Assembly (NCBI GenBank): GCA_016234345.1
Contig: JACRFG010000061.1
Location: 1-15,688 of the forward strand
From: Candidatus Jorgensenbacteria bacterium
GTDB taxonomy: Bacteria; Patescibacteriota; Minisyncoccia; UBA6257; GWB1-50-10
Length of the DNA: 15,688 nt
Reading direction: 5' to 3'
Of the stretch, positions 6,814-12,824 are shown in pieces. The notes under the pieces are model-generated. The model was not told the DNA's origin. It was given only the letters and a program-made list of their open reading frames with translations, and did not search any database. The position numbers and the translations under genes are program-made. How positions within the stretch are numbered: position 1 is the first letter of the stretch; each line of letters opens with the position of its first letter.

Positions 6814-7056
6814 ATGTTTGAGGTGATTACTTTAGGTAAAATCTTTGGCATTGTTTTGGTACTCATTGTTGCTCTTTTTATCTCTCGAACAAGAGATACA
6901 GACGCCACCCTCTTCTTTATTGTATTTTGGCTTTCAATGGGAATACTCAAGGATTATTACGTTCTTATCGGAATTTTTGCAGCTATGTTGTTACTTTTCA
7001 GGAGTTGGATCGTTGCTTTCGTACGGCATCGATACAAAATATTCAAGACGCTTTAA
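6814..7056 (+). CDS. Small integral membrane protein, function unknown
   Basis: The 80-residue product is almost entirely hydrophobic, with helices at about 6-24, 31-45 and 48-70 separated by a short charged turn (SRTRDTD) and a KDYY segment, and a basic tail (RHRYKIFK) that would lie on the cytoplasmic side. I recognise no family. The start is supported by AAGGAA at 6801-6806, 7 nt upstream. It lies 2 nt after the 17-codon ORF and about 90 nt after the beta-barrel gene on the same strand, and a terminator overlaps its stop codon, so it closes this small transcription unit. Confidence 0.65.
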   Translation: MFEVITLGKIFGIVLVLIVALFISRTRDTDATLFFIVFWLSMGILKDYYVLIGIFAAMLLLFRSWIVAFVRHRYKIFKTL

Positions 7057-7070
7057 ATAGCGTCTTTTTT
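7045..7070 (+). terminator. Rho-independent terminator after the small membrane protein
   Basis: AAGACGCT (7045-7052) pairs with AGCGTCTT (7059-7066) over a 6-nt loop and is followed by a T run to 7070. The gene's TAA stop (7054-7056) lies in the loop. Confidence 0.8.
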
Positions 7071-7192
7071 AAATTCAACATGTTTCATTTTTATCAGGCG
7101 TAGCAGCTGGATTGACTTATGTTGTTTTTGGGTGTTAGTTTGTAAATAGTTCGTTGCATATAAAAAATAATACAGAGAAAGGATATATTGGA

Positions 7193-8026
7193 TTGAAAGA
7201 TTATTCGTTGGAACAAATGCAGATATTGCTTTCCGATGTTATGGGTGGCCGTTGCAGAGATTTCATGGAACGGTCGGATAGAATCTTGGAAACCATAAAA
7301 ATGAGCAAAGAGAGCGAGCAAGTATCGCTTTTGGCTTATGTGCTCGGTTTCTATAAGACAATGTCATTAAGTAAGTCGTTTGTGGAAGGTAGAAAGATTT
7401 CACGGGAACGCTTCAACGAACTCGAACCCATAATAGAAGATGCTCTCAGAGAGTTTCATGATTGGCTTCGAGACAATCCTTCGTGCTCCGAATTAGCGGA
7501 AAAACTCTGGCGATATATGGCCCGATTTGATGATGTTGATACCCCCGTGGTTGTTCTTGCTTGTATTTTGGAGGATGATCATATTCCTTATTGCCAGATA
7601 CCCGATAGTCTTTTCGAGGTGCCTTTAAGCCCGGAAGCAAAATTTGAAGCAGAGATGGCTATACGCGACCAAGATGAGGATGGTATGGCTAAAGGTTGTC
7701 GAGAAGAGTGGGTGTTGCTCAAGAACATTATGTCACGTGCTAATCCTGCAATGCGGCACAAAGTTCTTTTTTCTTTCTGGAAACAACAAGAATCTCGGTC
7801 GGAGTTGGACCAACTCATGCTTTTTTTGATGATACTGCATCTTTTAGAGCAGGAAGTTAAGGGCGATGCAATGCATGCGGTTCGCCAGGGCTTGGAGAAT
7901 TTTTCGGATCTTCTGTCATTTATAGCCCCTCCGCCTCCTCCGAAAAGAAAAAGGAATAGGAAAGGCGGAAAGAAATCTGATGATAAGGATAAGTCAGGCG
8001 ACCAGGATAAAACTGGAAACGAGTAA
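7193..8026 (+). CDS. Uncharacterised helical protein with a Pro-run and Lys-rich acidic/basic tail
   Basis: I do not recognise a family. I prefer TTG 7193 (277 residues) because GAAAGGA ends 9 nt upstream; an in-frame TTG at 7154 would add 13 residues but has no SD. The body (about 1-225) reads as soluble and alpha-helical, with many Glu/Leu/Arg positions, several cysteines and no signal peptide or membrane helix. Two segments stand out: a hydrophobic TPVVVLACIL at about 120-130 and LMLFLMILHLLEQEV at about 208-222. At about residue 246 a run of prolines starts, followed by KRKRNRKGGKK and then alternating Asp/Lys (SDDKDKSGDQDK), a flexible, highly charged tail that could bind nucleic acid or an acidic surface. 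It stands alone between two terminators. Confidence 0.6.
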   Translation: MKDYSLEQMQILLSDVMGGRCRDFMERSDRILETIKMSKESEQVSLLAYVLGFYKTMSLSKSFVEGRKISRERFNELEPIIEDALREFHDWLRDNPSCSELAEKLWRYMARFDDVDTPVVVLACILEDDHIPYCQIPDSLFEVPLSPEAKFEAEMAIRDQDEDGMAKGCREEWVLLKNIMSRANPAMRHKVLFSFWKQQESRSELDQLMLFLMILHLLEQEVKGDAMHAVRQGLENFSDLLSFIAPPPPPKRKRNRKGGKKSDDKDKSGDQDKTGNE

Positions 8027-8038
8027 TGATTAATGCGT

Positions 8039-8064
8039 AAAGAGACGATTCATATCGTCTCTTT
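8039..8064. terminator. Bidirectional terminator between the helical protein gene and miaA
   Basis: A perfect 11-bp stem, AAAGAGACGAT (8039-8049) with ATCGTCTCTTT (8054-8064), closes a TCAT loop. The TGA stop of miaA (8050-8052, minus) lies in the loop. Confidence 0.8.
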
Positions 8065-8952
8065 ATTGTTTTCCATAAAATCGCGAGTTAGAGTCATGGC
8101 TTGTTTCTGGTTTGTAACCCAATTTATGCGTTTGTCCCGTTTAAACCAAGTTATTTGGCGTTTAGCATAATTTATTATCGCCCGATTAAGTCCTCTTTTG
8201 AGTGTTGCTAGGTCAGATTTATCTTGAAGATAATGACTGACAAAGCGATATTCGAGACCTAAATTTTCAAGTCGTTTCCATGATATATTGGATTTATGAA
8301 GTCTTTCCACTTCTTTAATAAGTCCATGGTGAAGACGGAAGAAGAGCCGTTGGCTTATAAGTTTTTTAAGCTCATCTCTTTTTTTGGAGATGCCGATCAT
8401 TAAAATTTTGGCATCGATTGGCGTTGAGCGAAGCGGCGGTACGCGGCCCAGTGTTTCTACTATTTCAAGAGCGCGTATGAGCCGTCGTTTATTTTTGGCA
8501 TCAATCGTACGTGCACGGGCTGGATCCTTCCGTATTAAAAGGTGAAAAAGATCTTGATTTGTTTTCTTGTCTAGTTTATCTCTGAATCTCCGTTGCGGTT
8601 TCACTTCTGGTAATACAAGGCCGTTGATTACTGCTTGGATGTAAAAACCAGTGCCGCCGCAGATAATAGGAGTTTTGTTTTGTTGCCATATTTTTTGGAT
8701 GGTCCGCCGGGCATAATATTGATATTGTAAAGCCGTGAACGTACGGCGAGGATTGGCTATATCGATGAGATGATGGGGTACGCCCTGCATCTCTTTTTTG
8801 GTTATTTTACCTGAGCCTATATCTAAGCCCTTATATATCTGGCGCGAATCCGCGGAAACTATTTCGCCGCCAAATTTGCGGGCCAGCAGAACAGCAAGAT
8901 CACTTTTGCCGCTTGCGGTAGGGCCCACGATTACGATAATTTTTCGTTCCAT
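8050..8952 (-). CDS. miaA: tRNA dimethylallyltransferase MiaA
   Basis: MiaA adds a dimethylallyl group to N6 of A37 in tRNAs that read UNN codons. The product has Walker A GPTASGKS (10-17), ADSRQIYKGLDIGSGK (34-49, substrate and Mg contacts), PHHLID (59-64), and GGTGFYIQAVINGL (99-112). The C-terminal region has NYAKRQITWFKRD, the conserved tRNA-binding motif. I place the start at ATG 8952 (300 residues), because MERKIIVIVGPTASGKS is the normal N-terminus and a perfect TATAAT lies 6 nt upstream. A longer reading to 9048 would add 32 residues without family support. It is divergent from the vWA-like gene and is the only gene here that stops in TGA. Confidence 0.95.
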   Translation of the reverse strand: MERKIIVIVGPTASGKSDLAVLLARKFGGEIVSADSRQIYKGLDIGSGKITKKEMQGVPHHLIDIANPRRTFTALQYQYYARRTIQKIWQQNKTPIICGGTGFYIQAVINGLVLPEVKPQRRFRDKLDKKTNQDLFHLLIRKDPARARTIDAKNKRRLIRALEIVETLGRVPPLRSTPIDAKILMIGISKKRDELKKLISQRLFFRLHHGLIKEVERLHKSNISWKRLENLGLEYRFVSHYLQDKSDLATLKRGLNRAIINYAKRQITWFKRDKRINWVTNQKQAMTLTRDFMENNKETI

Positions 8953-8958
8953 GCGTTT

Positions 8959-8987
8959 ATTATAACTTTGACAGACATTTTTGTTAT
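8959..8987 (-). promoter_or_regulatory. miaA promoter, predicted leaderless
   Basis: On the minus strand a perfect TATAAT (8964-8959) ends 6 nt before the ATG at 8952, preceded after 17 nt by ATAACA (8987-8982, 4/6 to TTGACA). Transcription would start at or within a base of the start codon. Confidence 0.6.
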
Positions 8988-8997
8988 GCGCTATGCT
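8968..8997 (+). promoter_or_regulatory. Promoter of the vWA-like protein gene
   Basis: A perfect TTGACA (8968-8973) is followed after 18 nt by TATGCT (8992-8997, 4/6). Transcription would start near 9004, giving a leader of about 43 nt with AAGGAG at 9031-9036. It is divergent from the miaA promoter, whose -10 lies 4 bp away. Confidence 0.5.
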
Positions 8998-9000
8998 ATT

Positions 9001-9016
9001 TATAGTAATTACTATA
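9001..9016. repeat. Perfect 16-bp palindrome at the predicted transcription start of the vWA-like gene
   Basis: TATAGTAATTACTATA is its own reverse complement. It lies just downstream of the predicted -10 (8992-8997) and covers the predicted start point, a position suited to an operator. It also contains and abuts TATAGT boxes that could act as alternative -10 elements, so the symmetry may be partly incidental in AT-rich DNA. Confidence 0.35.
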
Positions 9017-9046
9017 GTGGAGTAATTCGGAAGGAGTGGTCCAGTC

Positions 9047-9580
9047 ATGGATGAAAATGTTCAAACAGCTGAAACTCCATCAGAGAAGCAAGGTGGTTTT
9101 TGGGGATTTCTCTTTATAGTTCTGATATTCGTAGTCTTATGGATTTCTTTGTTTAGTAATGAAGAACCTCGATCGGTTAGTGATGCGTATCCACGGTTAT
9201 CCAAGATTCCTTTGATTTTCATCGTGGATGCCAGCCATGGTTTTGGCAACGGTGAAGCGGAACGTTTCCTTGGTGATATTGCCGCTAAGGTTGATAGCAA
9301 GGAATTTCCTGTAACTCAAGTTGTCTGGATCGGCGGCGTCCGACGGCCGCTTCAAGACCGTTTAGAGCGAGTTACTGTTTCGGCTACGCGCCCGATTGAT
9401 GGTCTTGTTCAGACTTTCAAAGTACTAGAACACGAACTTAGTCTGAAACGTTTGCCTATGGTTATATTCGTAACGGCCGGAGAACCGGAAGGCGAATCCC
9501 TTTTCGTTATTACCGAACTCCGCCGTATCAACTTAGCTATTCTTGTTGTGCGTTTTAAGACTCGCGGCGTGAAAGTATAG
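9047..9580 (+). CDS. Membrane-anchored protein with a degenerate vWA-like domain
   Basis: The 177-residue product has a short polar N-terminus, one membrane helix at about 19-37, and a soluble domain. The domain opens with a strand IPLIFIVDASHGFG (54-67), where vWA domains carry the metal-binding D-x-S-x-S; here it is D61-A-S63-H-G, so the second serine is lost. A later strand LPMVIFVTAGEPEGE (136-150) resembles the vWA strand ending in TDG, and a helix-strand ELRRINLAILVVRF (157-170) follows. The alternating strand-helix pattern fits a Rossmann-like vWA fold with a damaged MIDAS site, but this is inference from pattern only. AAGGAG lies 10 nt before the start. It stands alone and ends at a bidirectional terminator shared with thrS. 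Confidence 0.6.
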   Translation: MDENVQTAETPSEKQGGFWGFLFIVLIFVVLWISLFSNEEPRSVSDAYPRLSKIPLIFIVDASHGFGNGEAERFLGDIAAKVDSKEFPVTQVVWIGGVRRPLQDRLERVTVSATRPIDGLVQTFKVLEHELSLKRLPMVIFVTAGEPEGESLFVITELRRINLAILVVRFKTRGVKV

Positions 9581-9593
9581 TTTGTATAAAAAT

Positions 9594-9622
9594 ATTCAGC
9601 TCCGTTTTTGGCGGAGCTGAAT
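9594..9622. terminator. Bidirectional terminator between the vWA-like gene and thrS
   Basis: ATTCAGCTCCG (9594-9604) pairs perfectly with CGGAGCTGAAT (9612-9622) over a 7-nt loop. A T-rich tail follows on the plus strand and a TTTTT run on the minus strand. Confidence 0.8.
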
Positions 9623-9624
9623 TA

Positions 9625-11367
9625 TTATTTTCTTTCTTTCTTTTCTTTTACAATCTTTTCTAAAAATTTATCGAATGGCATCGTGGCAACTTCTTTTACG
9701 CTTCTCTGACGCATGCTTACGGTGTGGCTTGTTACTTCTCGATCGCCGACGACGATCAAATACGGTATTTTATGAAGTTCGCCCTCTCTAATGCCTTTAC
9801 CAACAGTTTCGTGTTCGTGGGTTAACTCGATTCTTATGCCGTGTTCTTCAAATCGCTTCGAAAGTTCATAGGCGTATGGCCGGTGAGCTCGGCCAACAGG
9901 AATTATCCGCACTTGTATTGGCGAGAGCCATAGCGGAAATGCCCCGGCGTAATGCTCGATTAAAAACGCCATAAAACGTTCGTGCGTAGAGAGAGGTGCT
10001 CGGTGGATTACGAACACTTGGTTGTTGATTTGTCCGTTTTGATCGTGATAGGTAAGATCAAAACGTTTTTTGGCTGCGAAATCCAGCTGAATAGTCGACA
10101 TAGTTTCTTCGCGTCCGATAGACGATTTATATTGCACGTCGACTTTAGGTCCATAAAACGCAGCTTCGTTTTTAGCTTCGACAAATTTTACGTTTAAGTG
10201 TTCAAGCGATCTGCGAAGTTTTTCTTCACTTTCTTTCCAATTCTTCGGCTCGTTTATATATTTTGATTTGTTTTTCGGATCCCAAAGAGAAAGTCTGAAC
10301 CAGTATTTGGTAAGTCCGAATACTTTGAAGTAGTCTAGGGTAAGAGCTAGTACGCGTTTAAACTCATCTTCAATTTGGTCTTCACGGCAGTAAATGTGAG
10401 CATCGTTCATGGAAAGCATCCTAACTCTAAGTAGGCCGGCTAGGGTTCCCGAAAGTTCGTTTCGGTAGACTGTGCCGTATTCGGCTAAACGGAGTGGCAG
10501 ATCGCGGTAGCTTCTTGGTTCGGATTTGTAGAGCAAGTGGTGCATCGGGCAGTTCATGGCTTTAAGGTAATAATTGCCATCATCTAGTTTCATCGGCGGG
10601 AACATCGAGTCAGCGTAGTAGGGAAGGTGTCCGGACATTTTAAAGAGTTCTTCTTTGGCAATATGCGGTGTGGAAACGCGTAAGTAGTTGGCCTTGCACT
10701 CCATTTCTTTGGCAAAATTTTCTATTTCTTCTTTAATAACAGTGCCGTTGGGGAGCCACATTGGTAGTCCCGTACCAACCAGGTCGTTAAAAGCAAAAAG
10801 CTTTTGTCTTTTACCGATTTCTCGGTGGTCACGGCGTTTGGCTTCTTCTTGGAGTTTGAAGTACTCATTTAATTCCGGTTTGGTTTCAAATGCTAAGCCG
10901 TAAATGCGTTGAAGTTGCGGATTTTTTTCGCTGCCCCGCCAGTAGGCGCCGGCGATTTTGTCCAGTTTCAGTCCATCCGGATTAATTTCTTTGGTATTTT
11001 TTACGTGGCCGCCTCGGCAGAGATCCAAAAATACATCTCCTGTTTTGTAAACCTTAAGCTCCTTTTTTTCTTTTGAAAATTCTTCGATTAGCTCAAGTTT
11101 GAAAGGCTGTTCTTTAAATAGTTTTTTTGCCTGCGTTTTGGTTATTTTTTTGCCGGAGAAACGCAAACCCCGCTTAATTAGTTCGCGTATTGTTATCTCA
11201 AACTCATTGAGATCTTCGGGGGTAAGCGTTCGGGGGAGTTTGAAATCGTAGTAAAAGCCGTTTTCGATGACGGGTCCGATACCGAGCTTGGCTTTGGGGA
11301 ATTTTTTCAAAACCGCCGCTGCCAAAAGATGGGCTAATGAATGACGGACGTGTTCCATATCTGTCAT
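9625..11367 (-). CDS. thrS: Threonyl-tRNA synthetase lacking the N-terminal TGS domain
   Basis: ThrS is a class II synthetase that charges tRNA(Thr). The 580-residue product starts directly in the editing domain: H9-x3-H13 (RHSLAHLL) and CRGGH (117-121) form the Ser-tRNA(Thr) hydrolysis site, so editing looks intact. The catalytic core has zinc ligands C273 (MNCPMHH), H324 (NDAHIYC) and H455 (VIHRAP), motif 2 YRNELSGTLAGLLRVR (301-316), and motif 3 STHERF (460-465), where E. coli-type enzymes have GS-x-ERF. The anticodon-binding domain occupies about 480-580. Enzymes of the E. coli type have about 640 residues with a TGS domain that is missing here. ATG 11367 is supported by the family alignment and by a TATACT box 7 nt upstream. 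No T-box leader is present. Confidence 0.96.
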   Translation of the reverse strand: MTDMEHVRHSLAHLLAAAVLKKFPKAKLGIGPVIENGFYYDFKLPRTLTPEDLNEFEITIRELIKRGLRFSGKKITKTQAKKLFKEQPFKLELIEEFSKEKKELKVYKTGDVFLDLCRGGHVKNTKEINPDGLKLDKIAGAYWRGSEKNPQLQRIYGLAFETKPELNEYFKLQEEAKRRDHREIGKRQKLFAFNDLVGTGLPMWLPNGTVIKEEIENFAKEMECKANYLRVSTPHIAKEELFKMSGHLPYYADSMFPPMKLDDGNYYLKAMNCPMHHLLYKSEPRSYRDLPLRLAEYGTVYRNELSGTLAGLLRVRMLSMNDAHIYCREDQIEDEFKRVLALTLDYFKVFGLTKYWFRLSLWDPKNKSKYINEPKNWKESEEKLRRSLEHLNVKFVEAKNEAAFYGPKVDVQYKSSIGREETMSTIQLDFAAKKRFDLTYHDQNGQINNQVFVIHRAPLSTHERFMAFLIEHYAGAFPLWLSPIQVRIIPVGRAHRPYAYELSKRFEEHGIRIELTHEHETVGKGIREGELHKIPYLIVVGDREVTSHTVSMRQRSVKEVATMPFDKFLEKIVKEKKERK

Positions 11368-11374
11368 GAGATGC

Positions 11375-11380
11375 AGTATA
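11375..11380 (-). promoter_or_regulatory. thrS -10 element, predicted leaderless
   Basis: On the minus strand TATACT (11380-11375) ends 7 nt before the thrS ATG. No good -35 is seen at 17 nt upstream (TGGAAG, 3/6). The spacing would put the transcription start within 1-2 nt of the start codon. No SD is present. Confidence 0.45.
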
Positions 11381-11451
11381 TAATAACCGATATATTTCTT
11401 CCACTTTTAAGTCCGTTTTATATCTGAAAATGTATTGTAATAGGAGGTATT

Positions 11452-11493
11452 ATGGCTATGTCTTCAAAAATCACGCATATGCGTGATTTTTGA
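11452..11493 (+). CDS. 13-codon ORF with perfect SD, embedded in a palindrome
   Basis: AGGAGG (11442-11447), the best SD in the window, precedes ATG 11452 by 4 nt. The ORF encodes MAMSSKITHMRDF and its TGA stop is exactly the last three bases of the palindrome at 11464-11493. It may be a leader peptide whose translation opens or blocks the hairpin, or a chance ORF in a terminator. It lies in the divergent region between thrS and rplJ, 64 nt upstream of the rplJ -35. No protein family can be assigned to 13 residues. Confidence 0.35.
   Translation: MAMSSKITHMRDF
11464..11493. repeat. Perfect 30-bp palindrome / terminator-like hairpin
   Basis: The half site TCAAAAATCACGCAT (11464-11478) is followed directly by its reverse complement (11479-11493). 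As RNA it folds into a long hairpin with an A run on the 5' side and a U run on the 3' side, like a bidirectional terminator. There is no recognised full-size gene directly upstream on either strand for it to terminate. Confidence 0.75.
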
Positions 11494-11556
11494 GGCAAAG
11501 ATAAAATAGTGGAAATATCAAGCATCCTCATTTATTTTATGGATTTATGTAATTGC

Positions 11557-11587
11557 TTGACAAAAATATGTAAGCGACTATTATAAA
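11557..11587 (+). promoter_or_regulatory. Promoter of the rplJ-rplL operon
   Basis: A perfect TTGACA (11557-11562) is followed by overlapping -10 candidates: TATTAT (11579-11584, 16-nt spacer) and TATAAA (11582-11587, 19-nt spacer). Transcription would start near 11591-11594, exactly at the 5' edge of the L10 leader structure. Confidence 0.7.
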
Positions 11588-11593
11588 TCAAAT

Positions 11594-11693
11594 CCGTAGA
11601 CAGTAGGTGTTCCGAGTTTTACGGGGCATAAATCCTACCTAGGAATAAAGGCCAAAAACCTTATTTACTGTCTGCGGGAAACCGCAGTTTTTT
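11594..11693 (+). ncRNA. Ribosomal protein L10 leader with transcription attenuator
   Basis: This 5' leader matches the L10-type autoregulatory element found before rplJ in many bacteria: AGACAGTAGGTG (11598-11609), then CCTACCTAGGAA (11634-11645). GTAGG (11603-11607) can pair with CCTAC (11634-11638). CCGTAGACAGTA (11594-11605) can pair with TACTGTCTGCGG (11666-11677), 12 pairs with one G-U. That long closing stem uses the same CTGCGG (11672-11677) that also forms the terminator stem with CCGCAG (11682-11687), GAAA loop and six T's (11688-11693). The two structures are mutually exclusive, so L10-L12 binding to the leader could shift the choice towards termination, as known for this family. 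Confidence 0.85.
11672..11693 (+). terminator. Attenuator terminator within the L10 leader
   Basis: CTGCGG (11672-11677), GAAA tetraloop, CCGCAG (11682-11687), then TTTTTT. It competes with the leader closing stem that starts at 11594. Confidence 0.8.
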
Positions 11694-11736
11694 ATTTCTC
11701 GATTTTGTTGTTTCGTTCAGTTAAATTAAATTTCGT

Positions 11737-12243
11737 ATGCCTAAAACTAAAATACAAAAAGAACAAGTAGTTGAAACAGCTGCTATAGACTTAAAGAAAA
11801 GCGAAACGGTGATATTGACCGATTTCACCGGGCTTACTGCCAATGAGATGAACTCATTGAGAAAGACGGTCCGTTCTATGGGTGGTGTGTTTCATGTTGT
11901 GAAGAAGCGTTTGCTAAAGATTATATTAGGTAAGGAGAGTATGGTTTTTGATCCTGACGAATTTAAGGGTCAGACCGGTGTTGTATTTTCACCTAAAGAT
12001 ATGGTGGAAACATCGAGCGTGGTTTATCAGTTTGCTAGACAGCAAAGGAAGGACGTATTTAAGATTCTTGGCGGATTTGATGTTAAGGCTATGCAGTTTA
12101 CCAAGAGCGCCGATGTTATACGTTTTGGTCAGCTTCCGCCGCGGGAAGTGCTTTTGGGGCAGCTTGTGGGGATGTTGACCATTCCTATTCGTAAATTATT
12201 GTTTGTCTTAAAACAGAAATCTCAAATGGTCGAACAAAAATAA
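11737..12243 (+). CDS. rplJ: 50S ribosomal protein L10 (uL10)
   Basis: L10 anchors the L7/L12 dimers to the ribosomal stalk and represses its own operon. The 168-residue product has the L10 N-terminal domain (DFTGLTANEMNSLRKTVRS at about 29-47, FHVVKKRLLKIIL at about 53-65) and the C-terminal helix that carries L12 (about 145-168). The length is normal. It starts at ATG 11737, 44 nt after the attenuator, with no SD. It is followed by rplL after 30 nt, while rplK is far away and rplA is absent from the window. Confidence 0.96.
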   Translation: MPKTKIQKEQVVETAAIDLKKSETVILTDFTGLTANEMNSLRKTVRSMGGVFHVVKKRLLKIILGKESMVFDPDEFKGQTGVVFSPKDMVETSSVVYQFARQQRKDVFKILGGFDVKAMQFTKSADVIRFGQLPPREVLLGQLVGMLTIPIRKLLFVLKQKSQMVEQK

Positions 12244-12273
12244 TCAGATAATAAGATTTCAAAAAGTTTTGCT

Positions 12274-12645
12274 ATGGAAAAATTTCAAGATTTAATTCAA
12301 AAAATAGAATCAATGACGGTGGTTGAGCTTTCGGATTTGGTTAAAGCTTTGGAAGAGAAGTTTGGAGTTTCGGCTTCGGCAATGGCCGTAGCGGCCCCGG
12401 GCGCAGGTGCAGCCGGTGGCGTAGCCGAAGAGAAAACAACTTGGGATGTGCTTCTTAAAGCGAGTGGTGATCAGAAAATCAATGTCATTAAGGCCGTTAA
12501 GGAGATTACCGGTTTGGGCCTTAAAGAGTCCAAAGATATCGTTGAAGGTGTGCCCAAGGTTCTAAAGCAAGGTTTGAAGAAAGAGGATGCGGAAGAGTTG
12601 AAGAAAAAGCTCGAAACAGTTGGTGCAACAGTTGAACTTCAGTAA
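12274..12645 (+). CDS. rplL: 50S ribosomal protein L7/L12 (bL12)
   Basis: L7/L12 forms the flexible stalk that recruits translational GTPases. The 123-residue product has the N-terminal dimerisation helices (about 1-33), an Ala/Gly-rich hinge (AAPGAGAAGGVAEE at about 40-53) and the C-terminal factor-binding domain with INVIKAVKEITGLGLKESKD (about 74-93) and the end GATVELQ. Where most relatives have EFDV at the domain start, it reads TWDV. No SD precedes ATG 12274. rpoB, which often follows, is not present; the operon closes with a strong terminator. Confidence 0.97.
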   Translation: MEKFQDLIQKIESMTVVELSDLVKALEEKFGVSASAMAVAAPGAGAAGGVAEEKTTWDVLLKASGDQKINVIKAVKEITGLGLKESKDIVEGVPKVLKQGLKKEDAEELKKKLETVGATVELQ

Positions 12646-12646
12646 C

Positions 12647-12676
12647 AAAAAGCGCCGTTGCAGACGGCGCTTTTTT
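12647..12676 (+). terminator. Rho-independent terminator of rplJ-rplL
   Basis: AAAAAGCGCCGT (12647-12658) pairs perfectly with ACGGCGCTTTTT (12664-12675) over the loop TGCAG; the T run reaches 12676 and continues T-rich. Confidence 0.9.
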
Positions 12677-12696
12677 GTTTTATTTTATTTAGACGA

Positions 12697-12771
12697 GGGC
12701 GTTTAGCTCAGTGGTAGAGCGTTGCATTCACATTGCAAAGGCCGCAGGTTCAATCCCTGCAACGCCCACCA
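12697..12771 (+). tRNA. tRNA-Val (anticodon CAC)
   Basis: A full cloverleaf can be drawn. The acceptor GGGCGTT (12697-12703) pairs with AACGCCC (12761-12767), and the discriminator A is followed by an encoded CCA (12769-12771). The D stem is GCTC/GAGC. The anticodon stem TTGCA/TGCAA closes the loop TTCACAT, with anticodon CAC (12729-12731) reading GUG. The T stem GCAGG/CCTGC closes TTCAATC. All stems pair perfectly. It lies 20 nt after the rplL terminator. Confidence 0.95.
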
Positions 12772-12808
12772 AATGGTTGCGGGTTCCCTGCATCGTTCAC
12801 AAATTTGA

Positions 12809-12814
12809 TATAGT
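12809..12814 (+). promoter_or_regulatory. Candidate -10 element of the HIT protein gene
   Basis: TATAGT ends 10 nt before ATG 12825, which would give a leader of about 4 nt. No -35 is recognisable at a normal distance and no SD is present. Confidence 0.35.
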
Positions 12815-12824
12815 TTGAACTAAT

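Noticed and set aside
7154..7192. Earlier TTG start for the helical protein
   Set aside because: It has no SD, whereas TTG 7193 has GAAAGGA at good spacing; the earlier start is possible but less likely.
8953..9048. 32-residue N-terminal extension of miaA
   Set aside because: The extension has no resemblance to MiaA, and ATG 8952 gives the standard N-terminus with a -10 box directly upstream.
11368..11736. T-box riboswitch before thrS
   Set aside because: No specifier loop or T-box consensus is seen on the minus strand, and a -10 box sits 7 nt from the start, leaving no room for a leader.
12772..12795. Partial tRNA copy after tRNA-Val (GCGGGTTC next to CCTGC, like a T arm)
   Set aside because: Only about 15 nt resemble a T arm and the spacing is wrong; no cloverleaf can be drawn.
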